This document shows, piece by piece, positions 17,101-24,543 of a stretch of 60,561 nucleotides of DNA; positions within the stretch are counted from its first letter, which is position 1, and each line of letters begins with the position of its first letter. Source of the DNA: Rhizobium pisi (GTDB lineage Bacteria > Pseudomonadota > Alphaproteobacteria > Rhizobiales > Rhizobiaceae); NCBI RefSeq assembly GCF_003938655.1, contig NZ_RJJT01000032.1:1-60561 (forward strand), in the 5' to 3' direction. The position numbers were made by a program, and so were the translations under genes. A model generated the notes under the pieces. That model was not told the origin of the DNA, ran no database searches, and saw nothing but the letters and a program-made list of their open reading frames with translations.

Positions 17101-17509
17101 TGTCCTCATTCCAACTTTTCACCGCACCGCTTGGGCGGCGGCCGCCATTGCCGCTGGGCTGGGCGCCGTGATCACAACGGATGTCCTGCGTGACAACGAA
17201 ACAAGGACGGCCGCAGCTGTCGCGCTGACGGGAGGGGATCCAGCCCGGGCTCCCGCACTCTTTCGTCGCTATGGTTGCTCTGGCTGCCACACGATTCCAG
17301 GCATACCGGGCGCGGATGGCAAGACCGGTGCACCACTCGAAGGGCTATCCAAGCACGTCTATATCGCCGGCGTGCTGGAAAACAGCTCGGACAATCTTGT
17401 CGCCTGGATCGTTTCGCCCCAGGACTTTTCGCCGCGGACGGCGATGCCGAACACCGGAATATCGGAACGCGAGGCGAAGGACCTCGCCGCCTATCTCTAC
17501 AGCCATTGA
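17093..17509 (+). CDS. Membrane-anchored monohaem cytochrome c
   Basis: The 138-residue protein has an N-terminal hydrophobic helix (about 12-30) and one haem c motif CSGCH (Cys62, Cys65, His66). MPNTGISEREAKDLAAYL provides the likely axial Met and the last helix of class I cytochromes c. It overlaps the ctaG end by eight bases and closes the operon. Its stop lies two bases from the stop of the convergent diheme cytochrome gene. It probably feeds electrons to the caa3 oxidase from the periplasmic face. Confidence 0.88.
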   Translation: MLDVLIPTFHRTAWAAAAIAAGLGAVITTDVLRDNETRTAAAVALTGGDPARAPALFRRYGCSGCHTIPGIPGADGKTGAPLEGLSKHVYIAGVLENSSDNLVAWIVSPQDFSPRTAMPNTGISEREAKDLAAYLYSH

Positions 17510-17511
17510 GT

Positions 17512-18432
17512 TCACGGATGAGGCGTGGGTAAAGGCGAGAGCGTCTTGACATAACGAGCGATCGCTTCACGGTCGCTGTCGGGTAGCATGGCCGTATTGG
17601 TCACGACATCCGCCATCGAAGATCCCACGCGGCCATGCTCGGGCGTTTCGCCGGTTTTGAGCATCCTTGCGATGTCGCCCTCGCTCCATTTCCCGAGCGT
17701 TTCCTCGGTAATATTTGGCACGAACCCTGTGCCCTGGGGATCGACACCGCCGGCAAACCGGGTGTCGGATTTGATGGCGCCGAAGAGGTTTCGGCTGGAG
17801 TGGCACTCGGCGCAATGCGAGACGCTTTCGACGAGATAGGCGCCGCGGTCATGGTTCGGATCTCCATTCAGCCGAGCCGGCGACTGACGCTCACGAAAAA
17901 ACAGCAGTTTCCAAAACCCTACGAACCGCCGAATACGAAACAGTATCGCTGGATCGTGCGGCGGCACGCGCCCCGATACCTTGGGAAGCGTCATCAGGTA
18001 GGCGTAGAGATCCCTGACGTCGGCGACCGTCATGCCAGTGTAGCTCGTATAGGGAAAGGCCGGGTAATAATGCTGGTGTGCAGGCGATACGCCGCCGATC
18101 AGTGCATTTGCGAGATCGGTCACGCTCCACGCGCCGATCCCATCGATCGGATCGGGGGAAATATTGGGCGGCCGAAAGGTGCCGAATGGCGAGGCAAGAG
18201 CCATGCCGCCCCCAAGCCTCAGGCGATCGGGCTGGCCCGGTGACGCGTGGCAGGACGCACAATCGCCAGCGGCGAATACGAGGTGCCCTTTCGCGACATC
18301 GCCCGCACCCTGGAATTGCGGATCCCCCTTCGAAAACGGCGGGCGGGCCGCGGTAACATACACGCCAGCAGCCGTGGCACCGCCTGCGCACACAACGGCA
18401 ACGAGAGCAATTTTCCACTGCATCGACAGCAT
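17512..18432 (-). CDS. Diheme cytochrome c of the alcohol/gluconate dehydrogenase subunit type
   Basis: From ATG 18432 the product has 306 residues, with an N-terminal membrane anchor (WKIALVAVVCAGGATAAGVYV) and two haem c sites, CASCH (Cys58) and CAECH (Cys207). The sequence around FPYTSYTGMTVADVRDLYAYL is typical of the cytochrome subunits of membrane alcohol or gluconate dehydrogenases. Those usually carry three haems; here the third is absent. The frame extends upstream to a TTG at 18507 that overlaps the preceding gene, but a signal anchor at the very N-terminus fits better from 18432. It is likely co-transcribed with the 66-residue gene upstream. Confidence 0.85.
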   Translation of the reverse strand: MLSMQWKIALVAVVCAGGATAAGVYVTAARPPFSKGDPQFQGAGDVAKGHLVFAAGDCASCHASPGQPDRLRLGGGMALASPFGTFRPPNISPDPIDGIGAWSVTDLANALIGGVSPAHQHYYPAFPYTSYTGMTVADVRDLYAYLMTLPKVSGRVPPHDPAILFRIRRFVGFWKLLFFRERQSPARLNGDPNHDRGAYLVESVSHCAECHSSRNLFGAIKSDTRFAGGVDPQGTGFVPNITEETLGKWSEGDIARMLKTGETPEHGRVGSSMADVVTNTAMLPDSDREAIARYVKTLSPLPTPHP

Positions 18433-18503
18433 GACGTTCCCAGCGCCAAAGGCAACCTGAGCTTCGGCGAACTCGCCTCTTGCTTTACTCTCGGTCTCCC
18501 GGA

Positions 18504-18704
18504 TCAATCCCCTTTGGTCTTGAATGCGTCGGAAACCTTTTTGACCTCCGGGTCGCTATTGCTTTCCCCGTTTGCATCCCGGTTCTTGTCGGGATTGTCC
18601 TTCGCCGGCAAGTAGCCCCGAGGGGTGTTTTCTTGAGGGCCTTCCCAGCGTGGCGATTGATCCGTGGTGCCTGGCGCACCGTTCTTTGGTGATTTCATGC
18701 CCAT
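18504..18704 (-). CDS. 66-residue hydrophilic protein
   Basis: A strong GGAGG 6-7 bases before ATG 18704 and a stress-type promoter at 18730-18754 make this small gene credible. The product is hydrophilic, rich in Lys, Asp, Pro and Asn (PAKDNPDKNRDANGESNSD), with no membrane segment, and is likely disordered. The family is not recognised. It precedes the diheme cytochrome c gene on the same strand. Confidence 0.65.
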   Translation of the reverse strand: MGMKSPKNGAPGTTDQSPRWEGPQENTPRGYLPAKDNPDKNRDANGESNSDPEVKKVSDAFKTKGD

Positions 18705-18729
18705 GACACTTCCTCCTTTTCAGAAGCGT

Positions 18730-18754
18730 AACTGAGGGATCAGTCGAAAGTTCC
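18730..18754 (-). promoter_or_regulatory. EcfG/RpoE2-type promoter
   Basis: Read leftward: GGAAC-N16-AGTT, ending 25 bases before ATG 18704. It should drive the small hydrophilic protein and the diheme cytochrome. Confidence 0.6.
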
Positions 18755-18851
18755 GCGTGGGAGAACCTAGCCCCAATCGGAGACAATATGAGCGCGCTGA
18801 GCTCCAGGACCTCTGTTGCTGTTTTTCCGTCCAGTCACCTTCCGTGGCGGA

Positions 18852-18876
18852 GGAACCATATCTTATCGGTGGCGTT
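18852..18876 (+). promoter_or_regulatory. EcfG/RpoE2-type promoter of the DUF1236 gene
   Basis: Exact GGAAC-N16-CGTT, ending 32 bases before ATG 18909. It supports that start over in-frame codons at 18816, which lie upstream of the promoter. Confidence 0.8.
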
Positions 18877-18908
18877 TATCGGGACACTCAACATCCCCGG
18901 AGGATAAC

Positions 18909-19196
18909 ATGAAAACACTGGTCATCTCTGCGGTCTCGCTGTTTCTGGCACTCGGAGGAGCGGCGGTCGCGCAGACGACGACGGTCGTCGTTCCTGGCGA
19001 GGTCAAGACCTATGTCCAGAAACAGGAAACACCATCCGTCACCTTTGAAGGTGACGTCGCGGTCGGTACGGCACTTCCTGACACGGTCGAGATCCACACA
19101 ATCCCCGATCAACCTGATTACGGTTATGTTGTCGTCAACAAGAAGCGTGTGCTCGTCAATCCGAAGACCCGCACGGTGATTGAGGTCATCCAATAA
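18909..19196 (+). CDS. Secreted DUF1236-type small protein
   Basis: The 95-residue protein has a signal peptide (MKTLVISAVSLFLALGGAAVA, cleaved near AVAQ) and one copy of the DUF1236-like domain. Its hallmark is YGYVVVNKKRVLVNPKTRTV near the C-terminus. Such proteins are common in rhizobia, are periplasmic or outer-surface, and have no known function. GGAGG lies 5 bases before ATG. The 3' end overlaps the end of the opposite glycosyltransferase gene by 11 bases, and the terminator falls inside that gene. Confidence 0.85.
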   Translation: MKTLVISAVSLFLALGGAAVAQTTTVVVPGEVKTYVQKQETPSVTFEGDVAVGTALPDTVEIHTIPDQPDYGYVVVNKKRVLVNPKTRTVIEVIQ

Positions 19197-20400
19197 CTTG
19201 AGAGGATCGCGGGTCCGTTTCCAGGGCCCGCGATCCCTCTATCATTGCACCTTCATCCTCATCAGGTACCGTTCGTTCGGCGGCAAGGTTCGAATTCAGC
19301 TTGGCATCCACCGCAGCCAGCCGTATCAGATGACGTCGTAATCGCGGGGTCTCCTTTGGGCATTCGAGACGCGAAGGAGCAATTTGATCGTCGAATTTCG
19401 ACCACTTCATTCGCGGTTGATGTTCACGGTTTGCTGTGGTCATGCCGAGACGAAGACGGTGTTGTATTCCGCGCAGACCCTTCTCAAACATAAGCCGGAC
19501 CACGAAACACGGATCGCTTCGTAGTATCCTCCCAATTGTCACAAGTGAAAGATAGGTTCTCCGAGCACGTCGGAATTCCCAAAACGCATATTTTTGCGTG
19601 GCGTCGATTGCACTTCCGATCGCGTATCGGGGAAGCTGTGGATTTTCGGCCAGCGAACGCCTGACCACTTCCAAGGCACTTTTGCCCATTCGCAGGTGAT
19701 TGGAAGACATGCTGCCGGGATGCTTTCGATATCCCACCAGCCGCTCGGGAACGACTTCGATGAAGTAGCGCGCGGCTAGCTTGAGCTCGAAATCGAGGTC
19801 TTCGCAGCCTCCAAGACCGGCGGCTGCATATGAGCTATCGAACCCACCTATCGCAAGCGCGACGTCACGCCGGACGAGAAGCGCGCTTCCATTCCCTATA
19901 TACTTAACATTCAGATGCCGGGCATAGATATATCCTCTTGCGACATCGGAACTGCCAGGGCAAATGATCTCGTCGTCCTCGTTGATCATGCAATGCAGCG
20001 TGTAGACCGCAGCCCAGTGCGAGGACAACCGGTTGAGAGCGTTCACCTGTTTTTCGATTTTCGTTGGGTGCCAGAGATCGTCCGCATCAAGGAATGCCAC
20101 GAATCGACCTGATGATGCCTTGATCCCAGTATTCCTTGCGGCGGCGACACCGCGGTTAGGGGTGGACAGGAGGCGGATTCGTGAGTCTGACGTCGCTATC
20201 TGCTCGACGAGTTTTGCCGTGTCGTCCGTGGAACCGTCGTTGACAACGACAATCTCCAGGGCTGCGTAGGTCTGGCGCATAGCGGACCGAAGCGTGCGCT
20301 CAATATAAGTGGAAGCGTTGAAGGCCGGGATGACTACTGAGACCAGAGGCTGGTCAGAATGAAACGTGTTTCCTCGATCCTCATCTTTATATGGAAGCAT
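19186..20400 (-). CDS. Family 2 glycosyltransferase (GT-A fold)
   Basis: The 404-residue protein has a GT2 domain in the first 230 residues: VSVVIPAFNAS, VVVNDGSTDDT, the metal-binding DADD in FVAFLDADDLW, and GGCEDLDFELKLA as the acceptor-site ED motif. The C-terminal 150 residues are basic and less conserved. It would transfer a sugar from a nucleotide donor in surface polysaccharide synthesis at the inner face of the membrane; sugar and acceptor are unknown. GAGAG lies about 8 bases upstream of ATG. The leader contains two stable hairpins (20577-20621). Confidence 0.88.
   Translation of the reverse strand: MLPYKDEDRGNTFHSDQPLVSVVIPAFNASTYIERTLRSAMRQTYAALEIVVVNDGSTDDTAKLVEQIATSDSRIRLLSTPNRGVAAARNTGIKASSGRFVAFLDADDLWHPTKIEKQVNALNRLSSHWAAVYTLHCMINEDDEIICPGSSDVARGYIYARHLNVKYIGNGSALLVRRDVALAIGGFDSSYAAAGLGGCEDLDFELKLAARYFIEVVPERLVGYRKHPGSMSSNHLRMGKSALEVVRRSLAENPQLPRYAIGSAIDATQKYAFWEFRRARRTYLSLVTIGRILRSDPCFVVRLMFEKGLRGIQHRLRLGMTTANREHQPRMKWSKFDDQIAPSRLECPKETPRLRRHLIRLAAVDAKLNSNLAAERTVPDEDEGAMIEGSRALETDPRSSQVIG
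19204..19236 (+). terminator. Hairpin terminating the DUF1236 transcript inside the opposing gene
   Basis: GGATCGCGGG (19204-19213) and CCCGCGATCC (19227-19236) form a perfect ten-base stem with a 13-base loop, followed by CTCTATCATT. It starts 8 bases after the DUF1236 stop and lies inside the last codons of the leftward glycosyltransferase. Confidence 0.6.
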
Positions 20401-20576
20401 TGCAGAACTCTCGCCACGTCAATCACAAAGATACTTTCGTACAGGTGAAGGGACTGCTTTTTGATTTCTGTCGTTTTCGTACATTCAATTCGGAGCGGAC
20501 GAATCCCAGCCGCCGACATTTGTTGGAAGATCGCCTTCAACACGCCTACACTCTAACTTTGTTCTGCGGGCGCAAA

Positions 20577-20621
20577 CGGACTTTCGTCCGACGTAGACCC
20601 TCTACTTTCGTAGAAGGGGGT
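20577..20621 (-). other. Two adjacent hairpins with GAAA tetraloops in the glycosyltransferase leader
   Basis: Read leftward, ACCCCC-TT-CTAC/GAAA/GTAG-AGGGT forms one hairpin (20597-20621). CGGAC/GAAA/GTCCG (20577-20590) forms the next and is followed by TTTG. Both loops are GAAA tetraloops. They lie 177-221 bases upstream of the glycosyltransferase start. This could be a structured leader or weak attenuator. Confidence 0.4.
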
Positions 20622-20792
20622 AGATATGTCAGCCGCACATCGGTGAAATGCTGGAGGAATTCCGCCTAGCCTCACGATCTGGTCCACCGACATTTCGGTC
20701 GCACGGGTCGCAGGGCGCGGGCGCGCGACCCCAGTGAGACATCCGGATCTCGGACCTTAGTTGGGGGTGCTTGAGACTCAAGTCCTACACCT

Positions 20793-20817
20793 GGAACCGC
20801 TTGTGGTGATGAGTGTT
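20793..20817 (+). promoter_or_regulatory. EcfG/RpoE2-type promoter of the response regulator
   Basis: GGAAC-N16-TGTT, ending 59 bases before ATG 20877. Confidence 0.55.
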
Positions 20818-20876
20818 TTCGATTAGCGACGCCAGGAGGCGCCGCGCTGATTTTGTAGCCGACCGGGAGACGAAAC

Positions 20877-21254
20877 ATGCGCCTGCTCATCGTCGAGGAC
20901 GAACCGGGAATCGCGCTGATGATGGAGGACGTCGCGATCGACGCCGGATTCGAAATCGCTGGCATTGCGGGGAACATGTCAGAGGCTCTGGAGCTCGGCT
21001 CTGAAGCGGACATCGCCATCATCGACGTCCGGCTTGGGGACGGACTCACCGGGCCATCCATTGCCCGCGCCCTCTTTTCGGGATTCGGACTTGGGGTGGT
21101 CTATTTCACCGTGAACCCCGGCCTTATCGAGAATCCGGAGGCTGTCGTCACCAAGCCGGCGAGCCCCGAAGGAATCGTGGACGCGTTATCCATGGCAGCC
21201 CAGAACGCTCGCGCAAGAACGCATCGCGTCGCGAGCGGCCCCACCTTTCACTGA
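20877..21254 (+). CDS. Single-domain response regulator
   Basis: The 125-residue protein is a lone receiver domain: acidic pair Glu7-Asp8 (LLIVEDEPG), phospho-acceptor Asp50 (IAIIDVRLGDG), switch Thr78 (VVYFTVN) and Lys93 (VVTKPAS). There is no output domain. Single-domain receivers of alphaproteobacteria, often with a FATGUY motif after beta-4, act in the phosphorelay that controls the general stress response. Here that position reads YFTVNPG, a divergent form. GGAG precedes ATG by 7 bases, and an EcfG-like promoter lies upstream. Partner kinase unknown. Confidence 0.88.
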   Translation: MRLLIVEDEPGIALMMEDVAIDAGFEIAGIAGNMSEALELGSEADIAIIDVRLGDGLTGPSIARALFSGFGLGVVYFTVNPGLIENPEAVVTKPASPEGIVDALSMAAQNARARTHRVASGPTFH

Positions 21255-21662
21255 ATGCATGAGGCACTCGGCTTCCTCCCCAACAAGCCATTGCGACACT
21301 ATTCCTATTGTCGGTCAGGAGGTGGCACATGCCCGGTCCACAACGTATGAAGCGGCTGCCCTCGAATTTTTCAGCGACGGCTACTGTGGGCTCGGGAACT
21401 CCCACCCTAATCGGGACCATGTCGATTGTGGTTGGGCACGCCTGAACGCTCCGGCATTAAGCTCCGCCCAATAGCGGCCAGCTCCGGCGAACGGACCCTC
21501 ACCGGAGGCCTCGCGCGCGTTCGAGCGCTGCAACCGCCGCACACCGAGACTGGTTCTAACCTGCAATTGATGTTTAGAGAGCCCTGCGCTGAAGCGGGCG
21601 TCGAACGGGCAGAGAAGCCCACTTTTTCGTCCCGCAAAGACCTCCTGCCGCTTCGGTCCTTT
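21255..21662. other. Gap of about 400 bases without a recognisable gene
   Basis: I see no frame with a ribosome site, no strong hairpin and no repeat. The overlapping short frames on both strands look random. The downstream operon promoter begins at 21663. Confidence 0.5.
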
Positions 21663-21687
21663 GGAACATGCTGACTGGGCCTGCGTT
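21663..21687 (+). promoter_or_regulatory. EcfG/RpoE2-type promoter of the lipoprotein-Nramp-PRC operon
   Basis: Exact GGAAC-N16-CGTT, ending 37 bases before ATG 21725. It rules out the in-frame start at 21668, which lies within the promoter. Confidence 0.78.
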
Positions 21688-21724
21688 TCATGACGAAGGC
21701 AATAAACCGCTGTGCGGGACTCAC

Positions 21725-22156
21725 ATGGACCATCGGAATGTCTCGAAAATCCGCGTCAGTGTTCTTTGCTTGGCCGCAGCCCTGGCAGGCTGCTCTTCTT
21801 CCGAGTCTGATCAGGTTAGCGTGCAGTCGAAATTGATTTCTTCCTGCTCGAATTCGGCTCGCATGGCGCTGGAAGGCTGGCACTTGAACCAATTGCCGGA
21901 AGCGTACGTACGGCAAACCTTGCAGTCGATGCAGGGCAATGTCGAAAGAGCAGCTTCTGAAATCGAAGCCCTCCGCGACGTCGACACGGCGCAGCGCGAA
22001 ATGCTGGCTAGGTCGGTCACCGACATTGTCAATTTACTCAGACAAGCGCAGAGCCAGGTTGCGCATGGAGATCACGATACCGTACAAACGACGCTGCACC
22101 TCAAAGATGCGATCGAGGGTCTCAGCCTGACTTCGGGTGTGAAACGCTCCACATGA
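21725..22156 (+). CDS. Small lipoprotein of unknown function
   Basis: From ATG 21725 the product has 143 residues, with a lipoprotein signal peptide ending in LAAALAGC (lipobox Cys near residue 22). A predominantly helical periplasmic domain follows (ALEGWHLNQLPEAYVRQTLQ, then AASEIEALRD). It resembles small helical periplasmic proteins without a named function. It is first in an operon with the Nramp-like transporter, whose ATG overlaps its stop, so it may assist that transporter or sense envelope state. Confidence 0.72.
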   Translation: MDHRNVSKIRVSVLCLAAALAGCSSSESDQVSVQSKLISSCSNSARMALEGWHLNQLPEAYVRQTLQSMQGNVERAASEIEALRDVDTAQREMLARSVTDIVNLLRQAQSQVAHGDHDTVQTTLHLKDAIEGLSLTSGVKRST

Positions 22157-23373
22157 AAAAGATGTTGGAAATATCGCTGGGAATAGTGACGAGTGTCGGC
22201 GGCTTTCTTGAAATCGGATCGCTGGCGACGGCTGCCCAAGCTGGATCGGCCTTCGGCCTTCAACTCATCTGGGCGATCATACTCGGCACTGTCTGCATCA
22301 TTTTCCTTGTTGAGATGGCTGGCCGTTTTGCCGCGGTAAGTGGCCACACGATTTCGGACGGCATCCGTGAACGGTTCGGGTTCAACTTCTTCTTGCTGCC
22401 TTTTCTCTCGACCCTGTTGCTCAATTTAATGGTTCTCGCAGCTGAAATTGGAGGCGCCGCTATTGCGCTGGAGCTTGCCACAGGCATTGCCTTTCAGTGG
22501 TGGGCACCGGCCGTTGCGTTCCTTGCCTGGTTGTTGCTCTGGAAGGGCACTTTCGGTTTCATCGAGAAAGGCGTTTCCATCCTCGGTTTGGTGACGCTTT
22601 GTTTCGTCGTTGCAGCAGTATTGCTAAAACCTGATTTGAAGTCGGTGGCCGCCGGGGCTTTGCCAAGCATGCCAAAGCACGATTATGCCAGTTACTGGTT
22701 TATGGTCGTCAGCATTCTCGGCGCCTCGATATCGCCATACCTATTCTTGTTCTATTCGTCTGGCGCCGTCGAAGATCAATGGGACGAAACGTACCTAGGC
22801 ACCAATCGCGCCATTGCAGGACTGGGAATGAGCTTTGGCGGCACGATATCGATCGCCGTGCTAATTGTGGCGGCCCTCGTGCTGGCTCCCAACGGGGTGG
22901 TCCAAGTCACAGATTACCATCAGTTGCCGACAATGCTCGTCCCCGTGTTTGGTCGCTGGGGATACTGGCTGTTTGTTGCTTCCTTGGGTATCGCCTGTTT
23001 CGGCGCGATCCTCGAACTTGGGTTACAGCAGGCCTATCTGGTAGCTCAGGGACTGGGTTGGAACTGGGGCGAAGATCGCAAACCAAGCGAAGACCCAGGA
23101 TTTAGCGCCGCCTATACGCTGGCCCTTTTGTTTGCGGCCATTCCGATCGTCTCTGGTTTCGATCCGCTAAATCTGACGATCCTGTCCATGGCTTTGACCG
23201 CAGCAACACTTCCGCTAACAGTTATCCCGTTTCTATTCCTGATGAATGACGAGCGATATGTTGGAAAACATGGGAACGGACTCATCTCCAATTCTGCAGT
23301 CGTCTCGATCATCCTGCTGGGCTCTATCTTGGCGATTGTGAGCATCCCGCTTGAGCTACTTGGAGGCACATGA
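22153..23373 (+). CDS. Divergent Nramp-family membrane transporter
   Basis: The 406-residue protein has about eleven membrane helices. Family features include VEMAGRFAAVSGHTISDGIRE after helix 2. The metal-binding motifs are altered. In helix 1 the canonical DPGN is EIGS (residues 20-23, FLEIGSLATAAQAGS). In helix 6 the MPH motif is SPY (194-196, GASISPYLFLFYSSG). The Asp, Asn and Met that coordinate Mn/Fe in classical Nramp proteins are therefore absent, so the substrate may be another ion or solute. The gene overlaps its neighbours at both ends (ATGA with the lipoprotein; stop abutting the PRC gene), and the operon has a stress-type promoter. Confidence 0.85.
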   Translation: MKKMLEISLGIVTSVGGFLEIGSLATAAQAGSAFGLQLIWAIILGTVCIIFLVEMAGRFAAVSGHTISDGIRERFGFNFFLLPFLSTLLLNLMVLAAEIGGAAIALELATGIAFQWWAPAVAFLAWLLLWKGTFGFIEKGVSILGLVTLCFVVAAVLLKPDLKSVAAGALPSMPKHDYASYWFMVVSILGASISPYLFLFYSSGAVEDQWDETYLGTNRAIAGLGMSFGGTISIAVLIVAALVLAPNGVVQVTDYHQLPTMLVPVFGRWGYWLFVASLGIACFGAILELGLQQAYLVAQGLGWNWGEDRKPSEDPGFSAAYTLALLFAAIPIVSGFDPLNLTILSMALTAATLPLTVIPFLFLMNDERYVGKHGNGLISNSAVVSIILLGSILAIVSIPLELLGGT

Positions 23374-23732
23374 TGGATTTGCTGCGTGATGTTCTCGACA
23401 AGCAATTGGTCGACCGACATGGCGTCAAGATGGGCAAGGTCGACGGCATCGTCGCCGAACTTCGGCGAGACGGCCCGCCCCGCGTGGTCGCAATAGAGGT
23501 CGGCGCTATTGTCATGGCCCGTCGATTTGGCCAACGGCCACAGCAATGGACAACTTGGCTCGCATCCAAACTTGGCGGAGAGGTACACTCAAGACCCCAT
23601 CGCGTGGCATGGAGCACCGTCCGCGACGTTGGCGTTGACCTTAAGTTGGACGTGGCCGTGAGCGATACCGCAATTTTTGATTGGCAAGATTGGTTACGAG
23701 ACAGGGTGGTGAGCAAAATTCCTGGAGCATGA
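23373..23732 (+). CDS. PRC-barrel-like cytoplasmic protein 1
   Basis: The 119-residue protein begins with a PRC-barrel-like beta domain (LVDRHGVKMGKVDGIVAEL). A segment about charged grooves (ARRFGQRPQQWTTWLASKLGG) and a second strand set ending in WQDWLRDRVVSKIPGA follow. ATG 23373 is preferred to 23370 because GGAGG is then 6 bases away. PRC-barrels often bind partners or membranes, and in some families regulate ion transporters. Directly downstream of the Nramp-like gene, it is a candidate cytoplasmic regulator of that transporter. Confidence 0.7.
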   Translation: MDLLRDVLDKQLVDRHGVKMGKVDGIVAELRRDGPPRVVAIEVGAIVMARRFGQRPQQWTTWLASKLGGEVHSRPHRVAWSTVRDVGVDLKLDVAVSDTAIFDWQDWLRDRVVSKIPGA

Positions 23733-23733
23733 G

Positions 23734-24042
23734 ATGGATGAGATCAATATCGAATTGTTGGTGGGTCGGGCCGTCTTATCGAGGGAAGGAAAAACAATTG
23801 GTCATATTGAGGAGGTACGGGCGGAGCAAGAAGGACCAGATCTTGTCATAACCGAATTCCATGTCGGCTTGTATGCAACCATGGAGCGAATGTCAGCATC
23901 GCCGATAGGCGCACATGTCCTGGGTCTTTTCCGCCTGCGCCGCAGACATCGCGGCTATCGCATACGCTGGAATCAAATCGAACTCGGCAAGAGCGAGCTA
24001 AAGCTGCTTTGCGACGAGAAGGAACTTGCTTCGCTGGGCTGA
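23734..24042 (+). CDS. PRC-barrel-like cytoplasmic protein 2
   Basis: The 102-residue protein opens with another PRC-type strand pattern (LLVGRAVLSREGKTIGHIEEV). It continues with a middle part related to its upstream neighbour (hydrophobic Leu-Phe-Arg-Leu-Arg-Arg-Arg stretch) and a C-terminal WNQIELGKSELKLLCDEKEL. It starts one base after the preceding stop. The two PRC-like genes may be an ancient duplication or a heteromeric pair. Function is inferred only from the operon with the Nramp-like transporter. Confidence 0.7.
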   Translation: MDEINIELLVGRAVLSREGKTIGHIEEVRAEQEGPDLVITEFHVGLYATMERMSASPIGAHVLGLFRLRRRHRGYRIRWNQIELGKSELKLLCDEKELASLG

Positions 24043-24168
24043 AGTCGTTGCCGCAATCAGCTCTGCTCTTAGGCTCGGTGCCGGGCGGTGCGGTTAAATC
24101 CGCCGTCGCTTGTCGACGCTTCGCCACTCAATTCGATTTTTGCAAACGAAAAATCCAAATTTTAAGTC

Positions 24169-24441
24169 TCAGTGCAGCTTGAACTCGCCTTCGACGCGGC
24201 GCCATTCGTTGGGTCCGATCAGGCGCTGATGCGTATAGCGGACGGAATGCAGCGGCCCGTCAAGGTTGGCCTGCCAGTAGTTGAGGAACCTCTGCATCTC
24301 GGGGAAATCGGGAGCCAGGTCGTAATCCTGCCAGATATAAGTCTGAAGGACGGATTCGAAATCGGGAATGCGGTAGAGGATATGCGCGGTGGTGAGACCA
24401 TAGCCATTGAGTTGGCGTTCAAGATCCGATGAAAATTGCAT
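24169..24441 (-). CDS. usg: Usg family protein
   Basis: The 90-residue protein matches the alphaproteobacterial Usg family across its whole length: SSDLERQLNGYGLTTAHILY, LLQTYIWQDYDLAPDFP-like (here VLQTYIWQDYDLAPDFPE), then GPLHSVRYTHQRLIGP. It is small, cytoplasmic and of unknown function. The name derives from a location upstream of a trp gene in other genera; here it lies beside groESL. GGAGATG lies 5-11 bases before ATG. A GGAAC-N17-CGTT element sits 66 bases upstream. Confidence 0.9.
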   Translation of the reverse strand: MQFSSDLERQLNGYGLTTAHILYRIPDFESVLQTYIWQDYDLAPDFPEMQRFLNYWQANLDGPLHSVRYTHQRLIGPNEWRRVEGEFKLH

Positions 24442-24506
24442 GCTTCATCTCCGTTTCACGACATTGCGAATGTGGCGCAAAATTTTGCGGCCATCAACAG
24501 GTTTTC

Positions 24507-24532
24507 AACGAAGAACGACAGTTTATTGTTCC
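24507..24532 (-). promoter_or_regulatory. Possible EcfG/RpoE2-type promoter of usg
   Basis: Read leftward: GGAAC-N17-CGTT. Both boxes are exact but the spacer is one base longer than in the other elements of this window. Confidence 0.4.
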
Positions 24533-24543
24533 TTTCCAGCATG

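Larger units (their letters stand above)
20401..20876. other. 476-base gap: glycosyltransferase leader and response-regulator promoter
   Basis: No convincing frame is present. The gap holds the leftward leader of the glycosyltransferase gene, with a pair of GAAA-capped hairpins at 20577-20621, and the EcfG-like promoter at 20793-20817 for the response regulator. Confidence 0.5.
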
